Positions 1 to 12,133 of a stretch of DNA of 64,000 nt are shown one piece after another. Every line of letters starts with the position of its first letter. Positions within the stretch are counted from its first letter, which is position 1. The notes under the pieces are model-generated. The model worked only from the letters and a program-made list of their open reading frames with translations. It was not told the origin of the DNA and searched no databases. The translations under genes were made by a program, and so were the position numbers. Source of the stretch: Cranoglanis bouderius (Eukaryota; Chordata; Actinopteri; Siluriformes; Cranoglanididae); contig CM042546.1 of the NCBI GenBank assembly GCA_023630585.1, positions 19,667,810 to 19,731,809 on the forward strand. Reading direction: 5' to 3'.

Positions 1-91
1 GTTGTACTTCATTACCTCGGTGTACGGTGTAGTTGCTAATCTAAGTCGGTGCTACTGAGCATGCTCCGTGGCGGCCATGGTAACAGTGGAG

Positions 92-132
<41 letters not shown>

Positions 133-193
133 TGAAGTTGCTCTAACCACACAGATCCTCCACCAGAGGGAAATTCGTACTAAGACAGAGGCA

Positions 194-243
<50 letters not shown>

Positions 244-1314
244 CCAGATTTCTCTCTAGCTAGAAGGGAAAATGAGAATTAAAATAAGGACAAAAATGAA
301 AACCTCACACAGGAATGGTGTATTCTCTCTCTCTCTTTGATAACTATACTATTTTATAGTACTTTATTAGTGCAAGTGATACAATTTGACAATTGACAAT
401 GTGTGTATTGAGGAAGAATAGAATAGAAGAATTAAAGAAAAGGGGGAAACACACATACAGTAGGTTACAAAAAAATTGGTAAAAAATAGAGTGAGATCAA
501 AGTTTTATGAGAGATTATGGGAAAGTAATTACAAGGCGCAAGTACAAGGTGAAATTTGTCTACTCCCTGACTCCACCTTCCAGAGCATGAGCCACACTCT
601 GTTCATTCTGCACAGAAAGAAAGAAATAAACAAAGAAAGAAAGAACCGCAGGAATACTATTATTAAGTTTTATTCCCATCGGCTATGTATTATCTGTTTT
701 TCCCACTGTCTTTATTTCTGACTGCCAGCATGAGAGTAAAACCATCTCACTCCCACCACTTCTCATCCCCGACACAAATGTTTAGCACGGAAGGAAATCA
801 CTTATTGCAGAGACAATAAGTCAAAGGAGGCAAAACATAAAAAAAAGCTGTGGGAGGTTTTTTCACCCAAAAAATAAATAAATAAATAGTACAAGTGTGA
901 CGCAATGCAGTATAAGCAAAGTGGAGATGCTTTTCATAGCAAATGATGCATGAACCTTTAAAACAAAAGCACCTGCACCACAGCTGGTCCACAATAAATA
1001 GACTCCCAGGTTCTGTTTTTTTGATATTTAAGCAACGTTACGGCCAAAGTATTAAAATATGTGAAATAGTGAACAGTGAGTGTTTCTGTAAATATCACAG
1101 TTTGTTCTATTCCTTATTCGCCGTTTCAGTTTCCTGCCACTGAAATGGAAAGCATCGTTAAATTTGTCTATTATGTAAATTCCATTATAATAATAGCTGT
1201 TTTGTTGCAGTCCTTTAAATAGCTATCCTTTCAGTCTATTTGGTGAGCAAAGTTTGTTATAAACATGCGAAGAATGTTGGTGTAAATAACTAAATAACTT
1301 GCTGATTTTGTTGA

Positions 1315-2110
1315 TAATTGAATAAGTATTCACCCCTATTGCTGTGGAACCACTAAACTAGTCACATAATTTGTTGAATGGAGTTGTGTGGCTACAGCCA
1401 TAGCCACTAGGGAGGCCTGTATGGTTTTGGTTGTGTTAGGCATGTTGGCAAGGCTCAAGGATGAGTGAGGTAATCATATGGGCACCGGAGGAGGTATGAC
1501 AGGCAGTAATGCCATAGCAGGTCAAGATCTACCTGTGCGACTAAAATGTCAGGTGATCTCAAAATAAAATATACCCATTCATGGAAAACTCCAGGGTTTG
1601 TTAGAGGACATATCTAAACAAACAGTATCATGAAGGCCAAGTAGCTATCACGTCCAAGCTCTGGAAAAGTAGCGATTGGTTTGGTTATAAAAAAATCTTT
1701 TTAAAATAGAGGTCCATTAAATATGGCACAACTGCAACTCTGCCTAGAGGATGCTGGCCTCTAAGTCAGGTAAGGAGGACATTAGTCAGAGAAGCAACCA
1801 AGAGCCCAAGGGTGACTTTGAAGGAGCCGCAGAGATCCGCACCTCAGATTGGGGTTTGGAAGCTGGACAACCAAACCCGAGACTGGACTTTATGAACGAG
1901 TGGTGAGATAAAAAGCCATTCTTAAAAAAATAAAGCCATGTGAAATCCCTTTTGGAGACTTAGCAGACATATGTTTCTCCAGTCTGATGAAACCAAAATG
2001 GACATTTGGGAGAAACTCAACCCTGCTCATCACCCTGAAAACACCATCTTTACAGTGAAGGATGGGGCTGGTAGCATCATGTGGGGGGATAGTTATCATC
2101 AGCATGATCA
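1315..2110 (+). mobile_element. Tc1/mariner-like transposon remnant
   Basis: This degenerate stretch contains phrases typical of teleost Tc1 elements in order: a flank near 'aagtattcacccc', 'catggaaaactccag', 'tcatgaaggccaag', 'ggcacaactgcaa', 'agagaagcaaccaagag', 'gagccgcagagatcc', 'tctgatgaaaccaaaat', and 'catcaccctgaaaacacc'. It corresponds to the middle of the transposase gene with internal deletions. No open frame survives and the ends are vague. Confidence 0.7.
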
Positions 2111-3015
2111 ATAAATGTCTCCTTCATTGACACCAGTGGGATCCATAATAATGCAAAGAGGAAAGATATGGATAAATAGACAGACAGACAGACAGACAGA
2201 ACCTGTCTAGGTATGGATGTAATTATATGATGACCAGTAAGAGTTGCATTGGTAGTGGGCAGTACAGTGGGCAGTCAGGGCAATATAGCTACAAATTTCT
2301 GATCACATTGTCTGTTGATATTTTCATTCAAGTGAACGGAACCATAATGAAGTACCAAAAGTACTGAACAGGCACATATTTGTTGAGCAGGATATTTATA
2401 TTGATTGGTCAAATGCAGTTGTGACAGAATTGTCCTGATAATGTATCTGGCTATCAGGGGCAGGTGTGGCAAAGCCCCGTCATATAGATTAGCCATTCAA
2501 GAAATGTTAATGTTCCTAAAGTCTCCATGCATTTGACAGATATACAGTACTTTTTCCCATTTAGCTCCATAGGGTTATTATTGCGGCCAAATTGGACAAG
2601 TTTAATAGTACTCCGCGGCCACCAAGATCTTGTTTTATAGCAAGTAACTGAAATGAAATTGAATGCATTTTCCACAAACAAAGGCAAAGTGTAAGTGCAG
2701 ATAGCATATCTATAATGTAGAACATTTCTTTTGTATATTGCAAAGACTGGGAGAGGGAAAGTGGGGTTATGGAGCGGTTGAGTAGAACAGAAATCTGTGT
2801 GCGCTATGGTGACCTTGTTTCCCATGCAAATGCTGAGAAAATAAGAAAAACATGTCTCCGTTTTTAAAAATCGATGGTCATGAGTCGCTGCTGCTGGCTA
2901 TAAACACTTTTCCACTGGTCAGTGGCACAACAATCTCCAGTCATGACCATCACAAATGTCTCCTACGATTTAATATTTGTGTTATCCATTTACATTCTGG
3001 GCAACAGAAGATAAT

Positions 3016-3057
<42 letters not shown>

Positions 3058-3221
3058 CTCACTCCTTGCACTGAAACAAGCACACTTTAGCGAGTATACA
3101 CACTTGATAGACATACCTGACTTCCTAGGGTTGATCGAGGTCAAAGTGCGTATAAGCTGAGATGGATGATGTCATTGGCACATAGGGTAAACCATATTTA
3201 GAGTGAGAATTTTAGCAAGAA

Positions 3222-3324
<103 letters not shown>

Positions 3325-3976
3325 TTAAGGCAGTGTTAAAAAGGTTTGTCACCTCCCGCTCCCTGTAGGAAGAAACAGTGTTAACTGTGTTAAGACATTA
3401 CAGAAAGACAGACAGGAGGAGAGAGAAATGAAGCGAGAGAGACAGAGTGTGAGAGATATATTTATACCCAGGTGTATTTTACATGGTATTTAGTCACTTA
3501 CTGTCCTTCATCTGTTGCCGCCATATGACCACAGCTAACCAGATACCAAATATTATTCGAGTGGCAGATTTTTCTCAACAATCCAGCGACATGGACGTGA
3601 TCATGTACATGATTCTCTAGTGTAGTGAGTGGTGAGTAATCAGTTTTCCTCAAAGCAGCAATGACGTGTCACCATGTTTCACTGTGGCTTTGGAGGCTTT
3701 TCTAACGATTCTAATTATAGTTTCAAGGAAAAAGCTCTTCCAAACAGCTTACTGGCATGGGCGATGTGTTTCAGTACAGAATAAAACACTTAGGAGGATG
3801 CTGTTATAGGAAAATAATCAACAGTGGGGCAGTGGTGTTCGAATGGAAACGTGTGTTGAGTGTAATGTTTATCCCATGCAGTTTTGTCTCTAAGGGTGCC
3901 AATAGTTCTGAAATTGTCTGTATGTCTTACATTGTTATCTCTCTCTGTCTCTCTGTTTGTCTGTCTCTCTTGGCAG

Positions 3977-4216
3977 TCTGCTCTCAGTACTCGCGAGGTG
4001 TGTTTGCGATATTCGGTGTGTACGACAAGCGCTCCGTCCACACGCTCTCGTCGTTCTGTGCATCGCTGCACATCTCGCTCATCTCCCCGAGCTTCCCAGC
4101 AGACGGAGACACTCAGTTCCTGATTCAGCTCCGCCCCTCCGTCCGCGGCGCCTTACTCAGCATCATCGACCACTACGAATGGACTCGATTCGTCTTCCTG
4201 TATGACACGGACCGAG
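3977..4216 (+). CDS. gria4: gria4 exon 3 (amino-terminal domain)
   Basis: A 240-nt exon lies between acceptor tcttggcag and donor gag|gtgaca. It encodes CSQYSRGVFAIFGVYDKRSV and later HYEWTRFVFLYDTDR, the first lobe of the LIVBP-like amino-terminal domain that drives subunit assembly. The length equals the usual exon 3 length in vertebrate GRIA genes. It begins with two bases of a split codon and ends with one base of a Gly codon completed in exon 4. A pyrimidine-rich tract precedes it, unlike many later exons here that have TG repeats instead. Confidence 0.95.
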
Positions 4217-4723
4217 GTGACACACAAACACACATACACACAAACACAAATATTAATGCCCTGTTATCATTGCATGTCCATGACGTGTGTTCTCATGCTA
4301 CAGTAAATGACTGATATTAATCCCCAATAATTCACACACTGTGTAACAAAAGAGCTTTGAACTCATGAACAGGTCTCGATGGTACAAATAAGAAAATGGA
4401 GTCACTTTGGTGTCTGGTTGTAATGTTGAGCGTTTTTAGTGATCGTCTCGGATTTAACACAGTGGGTCTCTGTAATTCATGGTGGGTGTGGCCTTGTTGT
4501 GTGTCGCCAGGGTGTCAACAAGCACTGTTTTATCATTAAGCACAAATGCTGCTCTGTTGGACCCTGCCTACCAGATTTGTAAACCTGTGTGACAACACAC
4601 ACACACACACACAGTCTCGTTAGCAAAGGCGCACAGCAGGAAGGTGATATTCATGCTGCATCAAGTCTAATCGCAGCTGCTTATCATTCATCCTGATCTA
4701 GTGTTCATTAATGAAGCGGACTG

Positions 4724-4795
<72 letters not shown>

Positions 4796-4887
4796 TGCAC
4801 ACGCACACCCACAGCTATACATTCACCAAGAAGGATGCAGACAGACTGTGTCAGCTAAAGCTGACTTTAATGATGGAGATTAACAGT

Positions 4888-4977
4888 GCCTTGTGCCCCG
4901 AGTTCCCTGAGGCTCCCTGCAACCCTGTGTAGGATAAGCAGTACAGGAAATAGATGGATGGATGGATGGAGAGTACA
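4888..4977 (+). mobile_element. SINE 3'-tail fragment
   Basis: The sequence 'gccttgtgccccgagttccc' through 'ctgtgtaggataagcagtac' and a short (ATGG)n tail match the 3' half of the SINE at 33912-34206. The tRNA-like head is missing. Confidence 0.65.
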
Positions 4978-5034
4978 AATAGGTCAGGGTGTAAGAATAC
5001 TATCAAGATAAGATGGTACGGCAATGATGGTTTC

Positions 5035-5455
5035 TTTAGTGCAGAGGTTGGTTCGAAGACACCCGATGACTGAGCTGATTGGACAGCCAGCGGAAGTTCA
5101 TTCCACCACCTGGACAGAGAAGCGTCTTGATGCATGTCTTCCTTGTGTCTTGAGAGATGGGTCAAGGTGGTGAGCCATCTATGACAAGATGTATGCTAGA
5201 CATAGAAGGAGGAAAGGAGAGGATGAGAGTTGAGTGTCATCAGCATAGCAGTGGTGTGAAGGCCAGGTAATGAGCCATGTGGGTGGAGGGTCTGCATGGA
5301 GCAGATGTGGATCCCCTCCTGATAACCTGATATGACCGTCCCTCCAGGTGAGATGCAGTCCACTGGCATGCTGTGCCACTAATTCCAAGGCTTGTGAGGA
5401 TGGACAGGAGGCTCTTGTGATTAAACCCTGGCTCTGTGTGGATGAAGGCATGCTA
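5035..5455 (-). mobile_element. Non-LTR retrotransposon RT remnant
   Basis: On the minus strand near 5220-5260 the sequence reads HCYADDTQLS, the catalytic YADD box of L2/CR1/Rex-type reverse transcriptases. The flanks carry phrases seen in dispersed fish LINE-derived repeats ('ggaagttcattccaccacc'). Frames are broken and no ends are visible. The clade is uncertain. Confidence 0.55.
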
Positions 5456-5693
5456 ACAACTCACTCTTTTTCAATATTCTTTCTGTAAACACACACAGAT
5501 TGTAGTGTATGTGTGCATGGAGTGTGTCTGTCTATGTTTGCTGAAGGGACATCTGGTGGTCTTATGAAGTCAGGGTGAAACAGGATCACTCAGTAGAAGG
5601 TGCAAGAAAGGGTATGATTCTGGCATCACACATGTCAATTTGGGATGAACACAGAGTATAGATTAGATAATCAGCTAATGGACACACACACAC

Positions 5694-5742
<49 letters not shown>

Positions 5743-5869
5743 GCTGATGGACAGATTGCTCCAGCAGCGTAACAATGAGACAATTTAGTGGCCATCTGTT
5801 GTTTCTGGCACGCATAAGACACACACACTTTGGATTTGAGACATACATACAGAGAGAACAGTTCATAGG

Positions 5870-6390
5870 TGTTCATGAGTTCAAAACAGGTATGAAAAGT
5901 GTGGAGATATCTAGACCAGGCATAAGGATTTTGGAGATATCTAGAACATGTATGATGACTTTGTAGATATCTAGAACCTGTGTAAGCAGTTTGAAGATAT
6001 CTAGAACCTGTGTAAGCATTTTGAAGATATCTAGAACATGTGTAGGCAGTTTGCAGATATCTAGAACCTGTTTAAGCAGTTTGAAGATATCTAGAACCTG
6101 TTTAAGCAGATTGAAGATATGTAGAACCTGTGTAAGCAGTTTGCAGATACCTAGAACTGGTGCAAGCAGTTTGGTACCTTGAAGGGGTACATAGAGTGCA
6201 GCAATGTAAATATAATATGGATAGAATATGTTTGAAGATATCTAAAAAAAAGAAACAAGGATGTCTTCAGAGATACCTTGAACAGGTATGAAGAGTTCCG
6301 CGGTAGGTTCTAGAACCAGCATTGGTATTTTAAACATATCTAGAACAGAAATGAGTTTTAAGATATTTAAAACAAGAAGTCAGGAGCAAG
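5870..6390 (+). repeat. Minisatellite of about 31 bp resembling the exon 4 splice donor (intron 3 block)
   Basis: A tandem, degenerate unit is built on 'gatatctagaac.tgtgtaagcagtttga'. Older-looking copies carry 'aacaggtatgaaaag' (5884) and 'gaacaggtatgaag' (6280). The clearest head-to-tail run is 5900-6175, about nine units. The same family continues after exon 4. Confidence 0.85.
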
Positions 6391-6480
6391 GGATTGAAAC
6401 ACACAATCCGTCAGGTGTTGTTCAGAGAGTTCTGTCCCTTAAACCTCATTCCATCATTCTTCAATATTTGCTGTGAATTG

Positions 6481-6548
<68 letters not shown>

Positions 6549-6574
6549 CTGTGTGTGCATTTGTGTGTTGCCAG

Positions 6575-6759
6575 GATACACCATCCTTCAGGCCATCATG
6601 GAGAGGGCTGGTCAGAATGGATGGCTGGTGAGCGCAATCTGTGTGGAGAACTTTGGTGATGCTGCTTATCGACGCCTCCTTGAAGATCTGGACCGTCGCA
6701 ACGAGAAGAAGTTTGTCGTTGATTTGGAGGCAGAACGACTCCAGAACTTTCTAGAGCAG
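6575..6759 (+). CDS. gria4: gria4 exon 4 (amino-terminal domain)
   Basis: This 185-nt exon encodes GYTILQAIMERAGQNGWLVS through RLQNFLEQ. The acceptor ttgccag follows a (GT)n run, and the donor is cag|gtatgag. The exon's last bases and donor, ctagagcag|gtatgagaag, are nearly identical to the repeat unit of the minisatellites in both flanking introns (see findings), so strong decoy donors surround the true site. Confidence 0.95.
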
Positions 6760-7415
6760 GTATGAGAAGTTTGGAGGCATCTAGAAATAGCACAAGGACA
6801 TTTAGAGTATTAGAGTATGTATAGAACAGGTATAAAACTGTGGAGATATCTAGAATAGGTACAGACTAGTTTCTGGAGATATCTAGAACAGGTATGAGAA
6901 GGTAAAAGATATCTACAAGGAGGAGTTTGGAAGTATCTAGAAATAGCACAAGAACTTTGGAAACATCTAGAGCAAGCACAGAGCATCTGTCAATGTATAG
7001 AACTGATATAACATTTGGAGATATCTAGAACAGGTATGAGAAGCTCAGAGATGTCTAGAACAGGCATTTTGATTTTGGAGATGTTTAATCCATGTATGAG
7101 GAGTTTGAAGCTATCTAGAACACAAGGAGCTAAGCACTGAAGGATTTTGAAAAGGTCTAGAGCATGTATGAGGTGCTTGTAGATATTGAGACCAGACACA
7201 ACATGTTCTAGCATTTACAGGAGTTTGAAGATATCTGGAAGAGGCAGTAGAAGCTCAGAGATATCTAGAACATGTATGAGAAGCTCAGGAATATCTAGAA
7301 CACACATGTATATAGACCAGATACAAGATGTTCAAGCATTTATAAGCAGTTTGAAGGGATCTAGAACAGGTATGAGTAGCTCAGAGATATCTTGAACATG
7401 TATGAGGAGTTTGGA
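6755..7415 (+). repeat. Same minisatellite family, intron 4 block
   Basis: Copies of 'tctagaacaggtatgagaag' with spacer 'ttggagatat' or 'ctcagagat' recur from the exon 4 donor itself to about 7415 (for example near 6820, 6885, 7027, 7260, 7360). They are more irregular than the intron 3 block. They fill almost all of the 773-bp intron 4. Confidence 0.85.
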
Positions 7416-7532
7416 TACGCTCTGTCTCTCTACCCAGTTTCTCTCGCTCTCTTTTGTTACTGTGCAACAAGACTCTCTGTCTCACTTTCTGTCTCACTCT
7501 CTCTCTGTATTTGTCTTGCATCCCTTTTGCAG

Positions 7533-7586
7533 GCGGTGAGTGTAGGAAAGCATGTGAAGGGTTATCATTACATCATCGGCAACCTG
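7533..7586 (+). CDS. gria4: gria4 exon 5 (amino-terminal domain)
   Basis: A 54-nt exon of 18 codons, AVSVGKHVKGYHYIIGNL, with acceptor ttttgcag and donor ctg|gtgagt. The 54-nt size and sequence match the short exon 5 of vertebrate AMPA receptor genes. Confidence 0.95.
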
Positions 7587-7850
7587 GTGAGTGCCTGGCT
7601 GTGGTTTGTGTGTGTGTGTGTGTGTATGTGTGTGTGTGTGTAGGTCAGTGTGTCCTCATAAAATGTGTGTGTGAAGCAGAGGGATATGTATAATGCATGG
7701 CTATATGTAGGAGCTTCACATATGAGACAGAGTCACTTAAGTAATCAGATTCCTTTCTTTTTCTTTTTTTCTTCTTTCCTTTTTTCTTTATCACTCTGTC
7801 TCCCACTCTGTCTCTCTTTCCCTCTCTGTCTTTCTGTGTGTCTCTCTCAG

Positions 7851-8009
7851 GGCTTTAAGGACGTGTCTCTCGAACGCTTTATGCATGGAGGAGCAAATGT
7901 TACTGGTTTCCAGTTGGTGGATTTCAGTAAACCGATGGTGATCAAACTTATGCAGCGCTGGAACAAACTCGATCAGAGAGAATACCCAGGCTCCGAAACC
8001 CCACCCAAG
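7851..8009 (+). CDS. gria4: gria4 exon 6 (amino-terminal domain)
   Basis: A 159-nt, 53-codon exon starting GFKDVSLERFMHGGANVTGF and ending QREYPGSETPPK. It carries the N-glycosylation sequon NVT. The acceptor is tctctctcag and the donor aag|gtacac. A 6-kb repeat-filled intron follows. Confidence 0.95.
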
Positions 8010-8139
8010 GTACACACATCATCCAATCAGGCACCACCTTCTGAGTTCACAATGTGTTTTGGACCAAAAGGGAAATTCAGGAAGCAGGAATCACTAGAAA
8101 AGACCACAATACTTTGTTGTAGCTATTAGACTCTTTAGT

Positions 8140-9084
8140 CCAGGAACATTAACAGATGAACTTTGACCCAGCAATTCAAACACAGGACGTTTATCACAGA
8201 TATACCTTTATCACTGGAACTTTAACCCAGGAACCATAGCCCTGAATCTTCAACCAAGGTACTTTAGCAGAAGAACCTAAGCATATTAACTTTAGCCCAG
8301 GACATTGAACAAAGGATTAAGCCTAGGAACTTTATCACATGAAATCAAGCACAGGAACTTTAGCCCAGGACTCTAAGCCTAGGAACTTGAGCACAGGAAA
8401 CTAAGTACAGGAACTTTAGTTCAGGAACTTACCCCCAGAACTTAATTCCAGGAACCTTAGTCTTGAAACTTCTCAGGAACCTTAGCCCAGGTATTTTAGC
8501 CCAGCAACTTTATGAGAGGAACATTAACCCAGAAAGTTTAGCCTAGGATCTTTAGCAGTGGAAGCCTGTGTGGAAGGATCTTAAGCTGAGAAACATTACC
8601 CCATAAACTTCAACTCTAGGAACTTTAGTCAAGGAACCTATGCACAGGAACTTTAGCAGAGGACCTCAAGCACAGCAACATAAACCCAGGACCCTATGTT
8701 CAGAAAATTTAGTAGAGGAACCTAGGCAGGGGAACTTTAGCTCTGGAACATTAACCCAGGAAATCAAGCACAGCACCCTAAACCATGGAACCTTAGCCTT
8801 GAAACATTAACTCATGAGCTTTAGCCCAGGAACCTTAGTCCAGCAACTTTAAACTCAGAAACTTTAAACTCTAACTCTAGCCTAAACTTTAACTTTAACC
8901 TAATGTTTTTAGCCCAGGAACTTTAGCAGAGGAACTTTAACCTAGGAACCTTAACCCTGAAACTTTCATTCAGGAACTGTGGCTCAGGAACCTTAACCCT
9001 GGAACTTAAGCAGAAGAAATTAAACTTTTAGCAGAGATATATAAGCACAGGAACTTTAGCTAAGGAACTTTAGTAGAGGAACCT
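8140..9084 (+). repeat. Degenerate 'CAGGAACTTTAGC' minisatellite, left block
   Basis: A short unit, 'aggaactttagcc' and variants (aggaaccttagcc, aggaacctaagca), is repeated dozens of times with much divergence. Bases about 8685-9062 also align with 12255-12640 as a larger duplicated block. Confidence 0.85.
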
Positions 9085-12000
9085 TCTTCTTTTCCTTTCG
9101 GCTGTTCCCTTCAGGGGTCGCCACAGCGAATCATTTGCCTCCATCTAGCCCTATCCCCTGCATCCTCTTCTCTCAGACCGACTACCTTCATGTCCTCCTT
9201 CACTACATCCATAAACCTCCTCTTTGGTCTTCATCTCGGCCTCCTGCCTGGCAGCTCTAACCTCAGCATCCTTTTACTGATATATTCACTCTCCCTCCTC
9301 TGAACATGTCAAAACCATCTCAACCTGGCCTCTCTAACTTTGTCTCCAAAACATCTCACATGTGCTGTCCCTCTGATGTACTCATTCCTGATCCTATCCA
9401 TCCTCGTCACTCCCAAAAAGAACCTCAACATCTTCAGCTCTGCTACCTCTAACTCTTCCTCCTGTCTTTTCCTCAGTGCAACTGTCTCCAAACCATACAA
9501 CATCGCTGGTCTCACTACTGTCCTGTACACCTTTCCTTTCATTCTTGCTGGTACTCTTTTATCACACAACAGACCTGACACTTTTTTCCACCCATTCCAA
9601 CCTGCCTGCACACGCTTCTTCACCTCTTTTCCACACTCCCCATTGCTCTGGACTGTTGACCCTAAGTACTTAAAACCCTGCACCTTCTTTACCTCTTCTC
9701 CCTGTAACCTCACTGTCCACTTGGGTCCCTCTCATGCACACACATGTATTCTGTCTTGCTGCGACTAACCTTCATTCCTCTTCTCTCCAGAGCGAACCTC
9801 CAGCTCTCTAGACTTTCCTCCACCTGTTCCCTGCTCTCACTACAGATCACAATGTCATCCACAAACATCATAGTCCATGGAGATTCCTGTTTGACCTCAT
9901 CTGTCAGCCTGTCCATCACCACCGCAAACAAGAAGGGGCTCAGAGCCGATCCTTGATGCAGTCCCACCTTCACCGTGAACTCCTCTGTCACACCTACCGC
10001 ACACCTTACCACTGTCCTACTGCTCCCATACATATCCTGCACCACTCTAACATACTCCTCTGCCACTCCAGACCTCCTCACACAATACCACAGCTCCTCT
10101 CTTGGCACCCTGTCATACGCTTTCTCTAAATCTACAAAGACATAATGCAGCTCTTTCTGACCCTCTCTGTACGTCTCCATCAACATTCTCAAAGCAAATA
10201 CTGCATTTGTAGTGCTCTTTCTTGGCATGAAACCATACTGCTGCTCACAAATGCTCACTTCTCCCCTTAGCCTTGCTTCCACTACTCTTTCCCACAACTT
10301 CATTGTATGGCTCATCAGCTTAATACCTCTGTAGTTTCCACAACTCTGCACATCTCCCTTGTTCTTAAAAATCAGCACCAAAACTTCCATACCTCCACTG
10401 GTATGTCATCAGGACCCACCGCCTTTCCTTTCTTCATCCTCTTCAAAGCTCTCCTAACTTCACCCTTGCTAATCCTTTCTACTTCCTGCTCAACAATATT
10501 TGCCTCTACTACTCTTCTCTCCCTGTCATTTTCCTCATTCATCAATTCCTCAAAGTACTCCTTCCATCTTTCCCTCACCCTCCTGTCACCTGTCAACACA
10601 TTTCCATCTCTATCTTTAATCACTCTAACCTGATGCACAGTCTTTCCATCTCTATCCCTCTCACCTTCCTTACTATCTAACCTTGCATACATGTCCTCAT
10701 AAGCTTTCTGTTTGGCCTTTGCCACCTCTATCTTAACCTCATGCTGCATCTCCCTATATTCCTGTCTACTTTCCTCCGTCCTCTCACTGTCCCACTTCTT
10801 CCTATCTAACCTCTTCCTCTGGATACTCTCCTGAACTTCCTCATTCCACCACCAAGTCTCCTTGTCTTCTTTCCTCCTTCCAGATGACACACCTAGCACC
10901 TTCCTACCTGTCTCCCTGATCACTTTGGCTGTAGTAGTCCAGTCATCTGGAAGCTCCTCCTGACCACCTAAAGCCTGTCTCAACTCCTCCCTGAAAACCA
11001 CACAGAACTCTTCCTTTTCCAACTTCCGCCACTTTGTCTTCTGCTCTGCCTTTGCTCTCTTCATCTTCCTCACCACCAGAGTCATCTTACACACCACCAT
11101 CCTATGCTGTCTAGCTACACTCTCTCCTACCACTACTTTGCAATCACTAATCTCCATCAGATTACAGTGTCTACATAAGATATAGTCCACCTGTGTGCTC
11201 TTGCCACCACTCTTATATGTCATCCTGTGTTCCTGCCTCTTCTGAAAGTACATGTTCACCACAGCCACCTCCATACTTTTAGCAAAGTCTACCAACCTCT
11301 GTCCTTCTGGGTTCCTTACCTGAAGACCAAACCTGCCCATCACTTCCTCATCCCCACTATTCCCTTCACCAACATGTCCATTAAAGTCTGCCCCTATCAC
11401 CACTCTCTCACCTCTGGGAACAGTCTGCATCACTTCCTCAAGCTCGCTCCAGAATCTGTCTTTCTCCTCTTGCTCACAACCTACTTGTGGAGCGTAAGCA
11501 CTAACAACATTCAACATCACACCTTCAATTTCCAGCTTCAGACTCATCAACCTATCTGACACTCTCTTTACCTCCAGAACATTCTTCACAAACTCCTCCT
11601 TCAGGATCACTCCTACTCCATTTCTCATCCTGTCCACACCATGATAAAACAGTTTAAACCCTGCTCCAATGCTTTTAGCCTTGCTCCCTTTCCACCTGGT
11701 CTCCTGGACACACAGAATGTCGACTTTCCTCCTCTGCATCATATCTACCAGCTCTCTGCCTTTACCTGTCATTGTACCAACATTCAAAGTCCCTACTTTC
11801 AGTCCTAAACTCCTGCCTTTCCTCTTCTCTCTCTGCCTACGGACACGCCTTCCTCCTCTAACATGCCTTCCTCCTCTAACACACCTTCCTCCTCTCCTTC
11901 TTCGACCAACAGTAGCCCAATTTCCACCAGTGCCATGTAGGTCAATGGCACCGATGGTGGTCGTTGTTAACCCGGGCCCCGACCGATCCGGTATGGAAGT

Positions 12001-12133
12001 CATGTTAGTGATTCGCATATTGAATTTGGCAAAAGTTTTACGTCGGATGCCCTTCCTGACACAACCCTCTCTATTTATCCGGGCTTGGGACCGGCACAAA
12101 AAGTACACTGCCTTGTGACCTCCTGTGGTTAGA
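9085..12133 (-). mobile_element. RTE-clade LINE, nearly full length, with 15-bp target-site duplication
   Basis: The element is inserted in minus orientation. Its 5' end (high coordinates) includes an endonuclease frame (10372-12120, in a 607-codon frame) with LKVGTLNVGTMTGKGRELVD, CVQETRWKGS, and GADFNGHVGE, an apurinic-type endonuclease. RT follows in 9710-10390 with GNYRGIKLMSHTMKLWERV, YGFMPRKSTTNAVF, VDLEKAYDRVPRE, GLHQGSALSPFLF and the FVDD catalytic box. A C-terminal part is at 9309-9713. The frames abut or overlap at about 10380 and 9711, and a TGA interrupts at 9309, so only about three lesions inactivate it. The 3' end is 'ggcgacccctgaaggg' then a C/T-rich end. TTAGTAGAGGAACCT flanks it at 9070-9084 and 12134-12148. 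It is a fairly young, dead copy. Confidence 0.88.

Larger units (their letters stand above)
4217..6574 (+). other. gria4 intron 3: microsatellites, SINE tail, RT remnant, minisatellite
   Basis: It holds (AC)n at 4592-4611, about 64 bp of (AC)n at 4729-4792, a SINE tail (4888-4977), a LINE RT remnant (5035-5455), (CA)n at 5698-5737, the splice-donor-like minisatellite (5870-6390) and (GT)n at 6482-6544 running to the exon 4 acceptor. Bases 4300-4590 show nothing recognisable. Confidence 0.7.

Noticed and set aside
3757..3976. In-frame extension upstream of exon 3 with an ATG
   Set aside because: The tcttggcag acceptor and the conserved 240-nt exon size show this is intron read-through, not an alternative start.
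4701..4932. Poly-His-Thr and poly-Val-Cys frames here and at many places
   Set aside because: These are translations of (CA)n and (GT)n microsatellites.
11669..12118. 149-codon plus-strand frame
   Set aside because: Shadow of the RTE endonuclease frame on the opposite strand.
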